This document shows, in pieces, positions 33,080-44,799 of a DNA stretch of 64,000 nucleotides (its first letter is position 1; each line of letters starts with the position of its first letter). Source of the DNA: Brachycybe producta (Eukaryota; Arthropoda; Diplopoda; Playtdesmida; Andrognathidae). Below the pieces are notes generated by a model. It was given only the letters and a program-made list of their open reading frames with translations, searched no databases and had not been told where the DNA came from. The stretch lies in assembly GCA_036925085.1 (NCBI GenBank), contig JAUPFP010000022.1, forward strand, positions 2,247,501-2,311,500, written 5' to 3'. The position numbers and the translations under genes are program-made.

Positions 33080-36000
33080 ATGGCAGCAACTAAAACAGAG
33101 TTTCCACCTTCTTCTTACAGTACAGCATTTTATCCAATGTTAATTCGGGTAAGAAATATAAATTTTAGAAATTTCAAATTGTGCAATTATGCTTATATTG
33201 ATTTAGTCGCCCCTTTTTACTGAATAAGTTCACACTTAATTGTTATTTTCTTCATTAGAAAATGATTTCCCTCCTTTTTTTCAAATATATATAATATCTT
33301 CATCAAAATAAGATATTTATAATAAATATATTGACCAGACATATGAGGCTAAAAATATTTTTATATAAAATTTTTTTAAATAGGTTAGTAAAACAATTAA
33401 TTTGTGTCAAATAAAATTAGTGATTTCGATATGCAAATTTAGGAGAAACCCAATTTATACTGTACATTTATATATTTTTTATAGATATATATCATGAATC
33501 ATAAAAATTTCAATGATATCAACAAATGACAAAATAAAATATTTCAATTTTTACTGACGCAAATTCATTCCTGACATTTTTTTTTTTCAATTTCTTATTA
33601 GGAAATTTTTTTCTAAAATGTCACAATTAATTAAAATTAAATAAAAAATACACAGAGGAAGACAGAGGGTATAACTAACATTCTTATTTACTTTTATTAT
33701 ATTTCCTATATAGTATTTTAAGATTAAAATTTTATAGTAATTTTATAGAAAACCTCACAAACAAACAAAAATAACTAACAACAATAACAAAAAACAACAA
33801 CCAACAATAATAAACAAAAACAATTGGCTTCTGTATGATGATTTATATGTATTTCAACATAATAAAAAGTAGGTGAACACAAACACAGAAAGAGAGAGAG
33901 AGAGAGAGACATTCACCAAATACAAAAAACCAGGTGTGTTACCTGCGCATATACAGTGTCACCATTGACGTCATAATTCCCATTCACTTCAAAAACTTCA
34001 AAAGCCCACATTTACTATAGTATATATTGTAATTGTGCTTCCCCACCCCCCTCCTCACCATCCTTTAAATCCGGTTCAACACATTTTAATTTTTCTTGTA
34101 TTAAATTCAATACATTTGGCAACAGTATTAGTTTAAGTCAAAAAAAAAAAAAGGTGTTCACAAAAAACTCATCCTCATCACAATAGTAGATTTTATATTA
34201 TTGACACTAATATTGTCTTTGTGTTAATTAGTCTCATAAGAGTAATTATTAGTATAATTATGTGTAAGTCTTGTATTCATGCCACTTGGATAGCAAAACC
34301 AACAGGATGTCTATTAGGACCTATTATTGCTAATGGAAAGGTATGGACCCCTTCTTTTAAGAATATAATATGTATTTTTTAAAAAATTGTTATAATTTTC
34401 ATCACTGCTAACAACTTTTATTTTGTAAGCTTCATTTTTTGACTTTTCTGTACTTGTTTCAGCTTTTTTTGCTTATATTTTATTTAACTTTTTTTAATAC
34501 AAATTTCTTTGCATTTTGGTAGCAACTATTTTATATTTTGCTTAATTATTATCAGGTTTGGTTCACAATTATCACTTTTAAGTCTTATGCTTATTTTTTT
34601 TTGCTAAATTTTGTCTTCTGTTTTCCAAAATATTCTTTAATGCTTTTTTTTTTGCATTTTGGTCCCCATATTTAACTCAATTATAAGATCTGGATTCATA
34701 ATTAACATATTTTGCATATAATGGGTGCCTGTATTATTTTACCTTTTTGCCTATTTTATTTAGTCCTATTTTTCTTCTCGTGTTTAGATTTCGCTACATT
34801 TTCAGATCTATCCTGCAATTTTACTACATTTGGTATCCAAAATGTGTTATTTTTTACCAATAGACTAAATTATTCAGTCCCTTTTGTAGTTTTCTGGTCA
34901 CTATTAATATTTTGCTAATTATAATTAGTACAACATATGTCCAAAAGTTAAAAAATTTAGGGTCTGGTGTCCAATTTGTCAATTTATTTGGTCCTTTTTG
35001 CATTTGATATTCACATTTTACTTATTTTTTTTAAGATTTCATCTGTAACTTTAACCTGTTTGAAGTTAACTCCTCACACTAAGCTGTTTTCGAAGCCAAT
35101 TTTAAGTCTTTTTTTTACTTAATTTTTCGAATGTGGCTCAAACTTTTTACTCTTTAAATCTGGGTTCCCACATTAAGTCACCTTTGTCAATATAGGATTT
35201 AAATAAAATTTCTTTTTTTTTTGTTTAAAACCACCGTAAACTTTGTACCCAAATATGCAATTTGGGTACAAAATTTACGGTGCATGTTTTAAAATGTAAA
35301 CGCTCTTCGAACTCCTTTTATTCTTTCTATCATTAGCTAAATTAAGAAAAAAACTTGAATAACTTTCATACAGATCTGTATGAAACTACCCTTAAAAGTG
35401 ATTGAGCTACCCTTCTAGTTTCTAAAAGCACTTTTCAAGTTTTTTCTTAAATCGATGTATTTTAAAATAAGCTTTTTTTATGTCAATTTGAAAATGATCC
35501 AAATTTAAGCAGACGATATGTTTTAATTTTTGTATCGAAAAAGTTTATTTTAAAAATATAATATCAACATGAAAACCAAAGTTCGAAAATCACCTAATCA
35601 TAAAACACGTTTAAATTAATATTTTATCCATTTATATAATGAGAAATATTGCCTATTTTGCATCTTTTCTATAAAACATTTACTTATATTGCTTAATAAT
35701 TTAATTGCAGCATTTATTTGCACAGATTTTTGCTTATTTAAGCATAATATATAAGCTTTAATATTTAATTTAGAAAAAAAATAAGTGACATATTGAACAT
35801 TGTAATCATAAAAATTTATAGCAATAATAATAATAAACAATTAAAATTTCCGGATGGCTGCATCATTATAATAGCAATAAAATTAATAATCACTTCTTAG
35901 GATTATTATACTGAGATCATGAAAGAAGAAAAAAAAATGATTTCGAAGAACACTCTTTAAAGCTCGTGTTTCATCAAATGCCTGACATTTTACTATTATT

Positions 36001-39000
36001 AATTTTACTCGTCAGGTTTCAGGTGATCAAGGAATTAATGGATCCGGATTAACACCTAGTAAAACCAGTTTAAAGAAATGCCGAAGCAAAAGTCGATGTG
36101 AAGATGCCGCCACACACCATAAAGCACACAATTCACGAGAAGTAACTACGAAAACGAATGACCAAGAAGACGAAATGGCTCTTTTGCAATTATTCGCATT
36201 GGTAATTTCAATCTATGTCATGCTTTTTTTGGTTTGTAATAATGTTAAATTATTGTATTTTTTTTTCTTCTTCTTAGAATGCACTCGATCTTACGGCACC
36301 CGTAACAAATGATCTCGTCATCAATAATCGTTTAAACGAATGGGTTCAGTTGTCGGGACACGAAGGAGCTTTTTCGCCTGCTGGATTCGGAACGATATGG
36401 AAACGCCGTTTGGCTTCGGACGACACCGAAGTTAAAGCATATCGAGCTCTTATGAACGACCTAACTAGAGAAATGGTTCCACAATTCTACAAAGAAGTCG
36501 AATATAATGGAGATTGTATCCTTTTTTACTGATAAAACGAAATATTTAAATATTTATTTCCGTGTTTCGAAAAAAAAAAAAAACCAATCTTACACAAAAA
36601 TGCAAATATCTTAAACGTTCACGAAACCATCAAACGGATTTTAAAAAGTAGAAACTAGATGAGTGAAACAAATTAATTTAATTTAATGATTAATTTTTAC
36701 GAAGTAAACGTGTTATCGTAGTTTGAAAAAAAAAGGAATCACCGAACTTCAAGTTTCTCACCAAGTTATACTTTTTTAAAATGTTTATTTTGAAAGATTT
36801 TCTCATGAAAATAGCTTAAATTGGTTTTAAAATCTTAACGCCACTCAAACTCTGGTTATTTCGTATTTCAGAAACAAAATAAAAATAAAAACTTGAAAGT
36901 CTTTTAGAAGCTAGAAGGGTAGCTCAAATCACTTAAGTGTATTTTCATGTTTACATCTTTCAAAATAAACTTTTTATGGCAGTTTGAAACAGACGATTTT
37001 TTTATTTTTTTGTCTATAAAACGTTTATTTTGGAAAAATAGTGTATTATCATCTACCTTTCTAGTTTCTAACACATTTTCGATTTTTCTTTGTTTCTTCT
37101 GAAACGCAGATTTGACATTTTTCACTAATAGTTTTTACTAAAAACGCTTTTTTTCTTCTTTCAAACTGACAAAAACGTCTATTTTAAACGATAATTTTCA
37201 TGAAATTTTAAAAAAATATATATTTTCTTGATAGAAAAAAAGACAAATTTCACATTTTTTTTACTAAGAAAATAAAATTAAAATATTAAATGAAAAAAAA
37301 ATATTCATTTTAAAAGCTAATTCTCATGAAATTATTAATAAATTCACTATTTTTCCTTTACTCATGAGGTTTCTAAGAAATTTTGAAATTTTTGTTGTTT
37401 CTTAAAACATTTTTTTGACCGGTTGCTCTTTTTTTTTTAAAAAAACAACTGCTGAAGAAACACTTCAGTACTTTCTAAAGAAAAGTTTCAATTTGAATCA
37501 TTTAATGATTCATAAAACAAAAACTCTTCAGGCAATTTTCGTAAAATATGAAAAACATCTTCCGAAACACAAAAACACACGGGTCATTGCTATGAAAAAA
37601 ATAAATAATTGTTTGTTGTTTTTCCCTTAATGAAAGTCATAAAACATATAGTTTACATCGAAATGCAAGATTTACTTCAAGGTTTTAAAGATCCTTCAGT
37701 AATGGATATTAAAATGGGGACACGGTAATTTGCCAACGAAACCGCCTCGAACCTCTCTCTCGGAGAACGACTGAGAGAAAGAAAAAATAATTGAAAACTA
37801 ATTATCCTTTTGTTGTTGTTTTCATTTAAGAACTTTCACCGAACAGGAAGTGAAAAATCGCACGCCAAGACCAGACCTGTATGAGAAAATGATTGCGGTC
37901 GATCCGAAGGCAGCCACAGAAGAGGAGAACGCGGCTGGAGCAATCACTAAACTTCGATATATGGAATTCAGAGAACAACTGAGTTCAACGTCAACATTGG
38001 GATTCAGAATAGAAGCTGTAAAAGTGAGAATCAATTCGAAAATCCACATATATATGAAAACTAATTCTAAAATTTCTGTTTTGTTTCAGTATGGCCAAAC
38101 ACCTCCAGTAAATAATCTCAAATTCGTTAAAACCAAAGACCAAATCTTAGAAACTCTAAGCCGTTTTGTCAGTGGCCGTGAGACGACGAAAAATCAAATC
38201 ACGAATAGGTTACGGCTGATGAGGAAAGCCGTAGAAAAGTCTCCGTTCTTCCGAACGCACGAAGTGAGTTATTGAACAGGGAGAGATTGTATAAAGAAAA
38301 AAAAAGATAGAAAATATGCAGAAAAAACTACAAAACTCTGTTTAAAACTGCAGAAAACTTGAAAAAAAAAAATAAATAGAAAATTTAGAAAAATATAACT
38401 GAAAAGTTGCAGAAATCTATTCGAAGGCTGCAAAAACTGCAGAAAACTCCAAGAAAAAAATAGAAAACTCTTGCAGAAAGTTGCAAAAGTGCTTAAAATT
38501 ATAGAAAATTGGAAAAAAATCGTAGAAAATTAATAAAAATTTAAAGAACCGTTGCAGAGTTCTACGAGAAATTTGTAAAACTATAGAAACCTCTGATTAA
38601 AAAGTGCCGTAATTTTGAGGAACGAAGATGATTTTCAGAAATCTTGCAGAAAAGTTGCAATTATTGTGTTTTAAGAGATTCCAATAAGGACCAATATAAA
38701 ACCACGGTTAACTAATTGAAAATTTAACTTATTATAATTGATTAGATAATCGGAAGCAGCATCTTGATCGTATACGACCAATTCAAAGCCGGAGCTTGGA
38801 TGATAGACTTTGCAAAAACTTTAAAACTCGCCAATGGTCAACAAGTGGACCACATAAGTCCGTGGCAGCATGGGAACCACGAAGATGGTTATTTGAGTGG
38901 ACTCGATAACCTCATCGAAGTACGAACGAGACTCTCGTTTTCTATCGAAAACCTCTAAAATGTTTTTGTTCTAAAACTCTTAATTTCTACTTTCAGATAT

Positions 39001-39020
39001 TCGAGAACGTCTCAACGTAA
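33080..39020 (+). CDS. ITPK: inositol-1,4,5-trisphosphate 3-kinase
   Basis: Phosphorylates IP3 to IP4, ending IP3-driven calcium release. Accepted coding exons: 36016-36201, 36278-36515, 37652-37724, 37831-38023, 38090-38263, 38746-38919, 38997-39020. With the candidate first exon 33080-33148 (23 codons) the product is 376 aa. The kinase core matches human ITPKA-C: NEWVQLSGHEGAF, GTIWKRR, EMQDLLQGF, the catalytic PSVMDIKMGTR (about 177-187), TLGFRIEAVK, GSSILIVYD, the metal-binding MIDFAKT (about 330-336), and NHEDGYLSGLDNLIE. The C-terminus IFENVST ends where the human proteins end. Phases agree at every junction. The long N-terminal and calmodulin-binding extensions of vertebrate isoforms are short here. 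An alternative first exon lies at 34260. IP6K and IPMK share PxxxDxKxG but lack the other matches. Confidence 0.9.
34260..34340 (+). CDS. ITPK: candidate alternative first exon of the IP3 kinase
   Basis: ATG at 34260 opens 27 codons (from MCKSCIHATW to GPIIANGK) ending in phase 0 at GTATGG (34341). The exon at 36016 also begins in phase 0, so it can join this exon or 33080-33148 equally well. Differing N-termini would fit the variable N-terminal regions of this kinase family. Two cysteines near the start could be lipid-modified, which is speculation. Upstream lie a (GA)n run (33891-33910) and a TGACGTCA motif (33966-33973). Confidence 0.35.
35220..35480. repeat. foldback-family and palindromic repeat in an ITPK intron
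   Basis: 'ccgtaaactttgtaccc' and 'gggtacaaaatttacgg' form a perfect stem near 35231-35282. It is followed by 'cttctagtttctaaaag' and 'taagcttttttatgtc' blocks of the abundant foldback family. Confidence 0.55.
36630..37400. repeat. foldback-family copies in ITPK intron
   Basis: At least one nearly complete copy at about 36890-37110 ('ttagaagctagaagggtag', 'tttcaaaataaacttttta', then inverted 'aaacgtttattttgga' and 'tctagtttctaaca'), with flanking fragments. No exon is seen in this 1.1-kb intron. Confidence 0.6.
38270..38600. repeat. A-rich 'GCAGAAAA' degenerate tandem in ITPK intron
   Basis: Units such as 'tgcagaaaactt', 'tagaaaatt' and 'ttgcagaaa' repeat irregularly on a purine-rich plus strand for about 300 bases. 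No coding potential. Confidence 0.5.
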
Positions 39021-39299
39021 CGGCGGGCATTTTAATGTTTTAGGAAAAAAGAGAATCTTTTTGCGTTGGAATTATTTTCGTATTTGTATTATTATTGACA
39101 CTATTCTTTGTTTGTTTGGGTTCTATTTTTCTACATTTCTAAAAACTCCATTCTATGCAACTTACTTGTAAAATATTGTAAATATTGGCTAAAGTATTTA
39201 TTTATTCCTAATTTCTTACTGAAATGCAAATTTTTTTGTTCTCTTCATTTTTTTTTTGTCTTTTATAAATAAAATCAGCTAAAGCGAACTTTTTTTTGT

Positions 39300-39640
39300 T
39301 GTACGAAACAGAATACTAAGCTTGTTTTTAAAATGTGGAAACGTCACTCGAACTCTGGTTATTCTGTGTTTCACGAGCTAAAATTAATTGAAACTTGAAA
39401 GTGGATTTAGAAACTAGAAAGGTAGCTCATTCACTTAATTAAAATAAGAATTTTATTTCACTCTGAAAATGACTAAACGTTAAAGCAGATTGATTTTAAT
39501 TTTTGTTTTTAAAAAGTTCCTTTTGAAAGATATCAAACATGAAATTACCCTTAAGTAATTGAATTACCTTTCCAGTTTCTAACACTTTTCAATTTTTCAA
39601 AAAATCTCTGTTTCTAGACTTCACTCAATTCGTTTGAATC
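39300..39640. repeat. foldback-family copy, nearly complete
   Basis: The left half ends 'tcgaactctggttattctg' and 'ttagaaactagaaaggtag'. The right half mirrors it with 'tgaaattacccttaagtaa' and 'cagtttctaacactttt'. It lies about 280 bp after the ITPK stop codon. Confidence 0.6.
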
Positions 39641-40080
39641 GAAACAATGGACAAAGAATCGCAAAAGGTTTAATTAATTGTTCTTTCCCATCTAAATTAA
39701 GAAATGTTCCAGCAGCCATTTCTTAAGAAAATTCACAAAATTTATCCGGAAACCAATGCTAGCTCCACCTACGTTTCTCAAGAAAACAAACATCTAATCC
39801 ACTTACCTGTTTACTGGAAAAGATTACATCAAATTTGTAAATGTTGACGTCATGTTTGCACTAATCGCCTTCTTCTATAAGGCTTTCCATGAAGTTATAT
39901 TTGAGAATAAAATGAGGCACATCCGGAAATTATTTTCTTTCAAGAACTTGTCTAGAAGGAGTTGGACCAAAATCATCCTTCTAGGTTCTGAACAGCACAA
40001 AGAAATTGCCTTTTGACCGATTGACCTAATCATACAAAAAAAAATATCTTAAAAGTTTCCAAAAAAAACAACAAAAAGAA

Positions 40081-40204
40081 ATTCTTTCGATTAGAAGCCA
40101 CTAAGCCTTTATACAGGAGATTTGTACAGTGTTTTTGGTCTTATTTCCTGCAACCTTTATAATACCTCCACAACCTAAGCTTAGAGGCTAGCTAATCGAA
40201 AGAA
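40081..40204. repeat. MITE with 'ATTCTTTCGATTAG' inverted ends
   Basis: 'attctttcgattagaagcc' at the left and 'ctagctaatcgaaagaat' at the right are inverted copies. Inner 'ctaagcctttat' and 'aagcttagaggc' blocks also pair. Best copy of the family at 8330. Confidence 0.65.
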
Positions 40205-41772
40205 TATCCACACAAAATATATTTTAAGATATTAAAAATCTTTTGATTGGAAAAAACATTCCAAGCTTACATTGTAAAACTGACTTGAAATAATGCAGAA
40301 TTCGCCATAAAAAGTTCAAAACATTCCAATAATAATAACCTTTTAACCTTGTAAAATAAACAATGAATAAAGACAAATATGTACGAATAAATTAGTTGAG
40401 TAACAAATCCAATCAGAAATTTTGTTTTTAAAACATAAACGTTCAAAATTTAACCCATTTCAATAAGAGACAAAACTTTACAGTTTAACAATAAAATTTT
40501 AATTTGTTTTCCCAAAATGGAATTTGTAATTAATCTGAAAATGAAACTTTTCTGTTAATTTCTTATTATTAATTACAACAGTAACAAAATATGACTTGAA
40601 ATATTTTTTAACAAGTTTTACAAATACTTATTATAAACTTAATTATAATTTAGTAAAATGTAAAACTAAATAAATTACAATTTTTTTTAGTATTGGTATT
40701 AACAGAGGAAACATTTTTTTAAAACATTTGTTTCATGTTTCTTTTTAAGTTGTTCATTTCTAAATGTTACACTCATATTCAAGAAGGAAACTCAAAACTT
40801 CCACTTGATAATTTCTTAATGTTTTCTTCTTGAATTTGGTCCTTTGATTAGTTAAAAATTACTGATGTAATATATATGGTTTGGTGTGTGTTAATTCCCA
40901 TTTCCCTCTTTATTACTTTACTTAAGATTAATCTAATAACAGTAGGCCTAATTACTAGGGGTAGAAAGTGAACGTAAAACAAATTTAGAAGTTCAAAAGT
41001 TTGTTTAAAAACTAGAAAAGTATATGACTATAAATCTAGAACAATAGCTGACCAAGTAATAGTATTTTGTATGTTGATATCTTTCAAAATAAACGTTTTA
41101 TAGAAATTATTTTTAAAAAATATCATCTGCTTAAAGTTGGGTCATTTTCAAACTGGCATAAAAAGCTTATTTTAAAAGATACCATCAAATTACCCTAGTT
41201 TCCGTTTATTCGTAAATTTTTCACCTCAAAGACAGAATAACAAAACTTTGAATGGCGTTTACACTTCGAAACCAGCTAAGTTTCAACAAAGCTAAACTTA
41301 AAATCTTTACATAAGCTCACTACGAAGGGTCATAATTACTTCTAAAAAGGTTTTCGTTCTCTTTCGTAATCTTTGTCCGAACCCATCCCACGTATAGTAA
41401 ACCGTGCTATAAAATTCATCGTGAAATGTGCACCCGTTTTTTCTTTGAGCCATGAGTCCACATTGCAAACTGAGTTACGTCACTGGATGAAACAAACACT
41501 AATTACCTACAAATTAAAATTGTTAAACAAAAGAATTATAATGTATAGATTAATCTATTTTTTAAAAAAATCTTGAATACATTTAAATTTTATAGTATGT
41601 TAGGAAACTTCGAAAGCAAAATGTCCAAACTGACCAAAAAATAATGTTAAAAATTTACAAATTTTGTTTCGGACAATGCCAATAACATACATACATTTCG
41701 TACAACTAAACATTCAATTATACGATAAAATATAACCTTATTATTTTTACAAATAAATTCTATATATATAAC

Positions 41773-42086
41773 AGTACAGTGAAAACCGTTTAAAAGCGAA
41801 AACCGATAACAATATATTTTCAGCAGAGTCCATCAGAATAGCATAAAAATTCTTTTAACACGAAATTTGTTTACGACGAAAAAATATTTTGATTCCTTCC
41901 ATTTTGTTTTAAACGGTTTTCACCGTAATTGCTTCTAAGTACAGTGAAAACCGTTTAACAACAAAACGGATATCACGAGTTATATCTTCGATCTCAGGTC
42001 CATTAGAAACAGCATAAAAATTCTTTTTAACACGAAAAACATTCTGGTCAATTCCATTTCGTGTTAAACGGTTTCCATTGCATTTG
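41773..42086. repeat. two tandem copies of a 'TACAGTGAAAACCGTTTAA' MITE
   Basis: Copy a (about 41775-41928) and copy b (about 41941-42086). Each starts 'acagtgaaaaccgtttaa' and ends with the inverse 'ttaaacggttttcac' or a close variant. CAGTG ends and adjacent TA fit Tc1/mariner-type MITEs. Related pieces occur at 26767-26915, 7137-7540 and about 58860-58965. Confidence 0.65.
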
Positions 42087-43061
42087 TAATCGTACATAAA
42101 TGCATATTTATCTATATGTATTTCTTTTTTTTTTGTTTGATTTAGAAAATAACCTTTTTTAAAAATCTTTTAAGATATCACAAAATCTATAATTCTAAAT
42201 ATATACGATAGACGCAAGATATGAAATTGAATTTAAAATAATAAGCGCACAAAAAAACCAACAAAAAGAAATTACGACCGAGCTAGACGAACACATTTTA
42301 AAGATTCATTTCCATGCAATAACTTTTCGGCTTCTGATGACTTAAAAACTAGAATTATTTTTCCATTGAACGTGTAAACATATAAAGCTCATATTATATG
42401 AAAATGACGAGAGAAAAAAAACAAACAAATTCTTCAGTCGTATCGCATTTAAAGATTAATCTTCAGTTTTTAAAAAAAAAGTTACGATTAATTTAGTTTC
42501 AGTCTTAAAATAAAAATTCAAGGCACATTTTTTTTATCCGAAAAGCTTAAACCGCTTTTCCTATTTACAAACCGAGAAAGGAATCAAGAATGAGAAATGA
42601 TTACATTTCGTATCTATGTAATATATACAAGAGTATATATTTTTACGACACAATATATAAGTAAAATAAAAACCTCTACGTTAAAAGTTACCACTAAATC
42701 GAAGAAAACGTTTACAAGATCAAGTCTAATGTTAATTCGTTGTATCTTTTTATGTCATAAAAAGGCTTGTTAGTAAATGTGGTTATGTTTATGTCCCAAG
42801 ATTATGATAAGACTCGTACGAGCTTCGTTTACTGGTCCATTTGAAAGTCCTTTACAACAGGCTAACCGAAGCCACATTCTCTTATGGTTCAATCGAGAAT
42901 GCATACTTTATTTTTGAATCGTCAGCTCAACCTCGAGTGCTTAAAATTCCCATATTTGATGATAAAAAATAAAATATATTCAGATTTGGCCACGTTATGA
43001 ACAGCTGGTTTTTGAACTCTTGGTTATTCTACCTTTTAAAAAAGCACCAATAAGAAATTAA

Positions 43062-43322
43062 AGCTTGCTGCACACCACATCGGAACCGAACGAATTGAAA
43101 TAATTTGATAACAAGCATTTCAATGAAGCCCCCGCACGCTAGCTTGGATCGGAACGGAATGAATCGGTTTGCCAGTAAACAAATACTTTGACCGATTCCG
43201 AAAAATTCCGGCTCAGCACACTGTTATTTTCCGACTGACAGGAATTCCAATCGAAAGTTCCGACTTAACGTGGGTTCTGATTCTGACTGTTCCGTTCCCA
43301 TCCGATGTAGCGTGCGGCAAGC
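43062..43322. repeat. palindromic MITE, 'AAGCTTGC(C/T)GCACAC' family
   Basis: The ends 'aaagcttgctgcacaccaca' and 'tgtagcgtgcggcaagctt' pair, and the interior 'cggaacggaa' blocks are inverted. It is a larger relative of the 128-bp palindrome at 7537. Foldback-family sequence flanks it on both sides, so it appears to have inserted into one of those elements (about 43000-43560). Confidence 0.6.
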
Positions 43323-44009
43323 TTAAACGTGTTAAAAACTAGACTAGGTAATTGAATCACGTAATTGCAATTTCATGTTGACATCGTTCAAAATAACTTT
43401 TTATTAGAAAAAAAAAATGTCTGCTAAAAGTTGGGCGTCATTTCCATCTGACATAAACAATATCAAGATGAAAACACCCTTAAGTAATTGAGCTACCCTT
43501 CTAGTCTTTAAAACACTTTCAAGTTTCTCTTAATTTTACTTAAAAAAGCCAATATAACTAGAGTATGAGAGTTGTTTATAGGCCTAGTTTAAAACCAACT
43601 TAACGTAACGCCTACAAGTGTCGGTGGCTGAACCCATAATGTATTTGCGGCTATTTTCATCCAAACGGAATTATTTCGAAACTAAAAACTAACAATATCT
43701 TTTATCTGTAACCCTAAATTATTATCACTGCGCACTTTGATCGTAGCAGCACTCTGCTATTCTTAGTTTTAAATGACATTTTCTTGTAGTAACGAGTTAA
43801 AATGAAGAGTTCAATCACATCATCCAAATTTCAATTCAGACAAACAAAAATTGAAAGAAACCTTTTCTTCCAATTTGAGCTCACCGTTTATAAAGGTACA
43901 AAAAAATCTATCGAGAAAGAAGAGAAAAAAAAAGCGGAATGGTAAAAATGACAAAAAAAAAGCAACTCGCACCATGCAAAAGAAAAACCATTTCTCGCAA
44001 AACAATTAG

Positions 44010-44650
44010 GAATAGTTCACACATGCAGAAAAAACAGGCAGAAAATAGAAATAAACAGAATCTATGTTTCGGCTTTCCTTTGTCATATTAAACAGAAAAC
44101 ATTTCAAGGACATTTTTTTAGATTTACATAAGGAGAACGAAAGAGTAGAAGGAGGAGGCGTCATAAAAATGACACCCTCTTAAAGACGATTTCCTATTGG
44201 CATGTAAAATGTAATTCTGCATGGCATAAAGAAATATTTACACCGTTTATTCTGCCTACTTCAGGCCAAATAAATAGAAATTACGTTTTCCGTTGAATTT
44301 TTTTTTTCTATATGCGTGATACAGCCCTAAAGGAAGGTTCACAAATGCTCCAAAAACATGTAGAAAATAAAAACAAAATCAGAATAAACGTTCAGCTATA
44401 ATTTTCTGCTTTCCTTTGCGTTTCAAAGGGTTTTCTCGCACATTACAACAGAAAACATCGTTGAGTTTATAAAAAAACCCCGGGAGAAATGAGGAGGATC
44501 CATCATAAAGAACAATGTTATTAAAGGAACGCCAATTCCGCGTGGCAGGAAGAACCAATTTCACCGTTTTTTTTTTCTATAAATAGTATTATTCAAATTA
44601 GATAAATTCCTTTTTCAGTGGAATTTTTTTCTGCATGTGTGAACAATCCC
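44010..44650. repeat. foldback element downstream of RNF13
   Basis: Outer arms 'ttcacacatgcagaaaaaa' (about 44016) and 'ttttttctgcatgtgtgaac' (about 44625) are reverse complements. An inner, similar module begins 'gttcacaaatgctccaaaaa' at about 44335. No open frame of note. It probably covers part of the RNF13 3' flank. Confidence 0.55.
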
Positions 44651-44799
44651 CAACAATATTGTTTCTTCTCCTAATGATTCAATCAAAATAAGAGAGAACA
44701 AATATAGAAAGAGAACTAAAAAGAGGATCGTCTCATTTGAATACATCGGAACTAGCGACATTACCGAAAAACCAAAAAAAAAACCCCCCATCCACTTCA

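Larger units (their letters stand above)
39640..43000. other. intergenic, repeats only
   Basis: Includes the inverted element at 40081-40204, a foldback-family copy (about 40985-41290) and two tandem 'cagtgaaaaccgttt' elements (41773-42086). The 40.3-40.9 kb and 42.1-42.9 kb stretches are plain AT-rich sequence. No gene is recognised. Confidence 0.45.
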
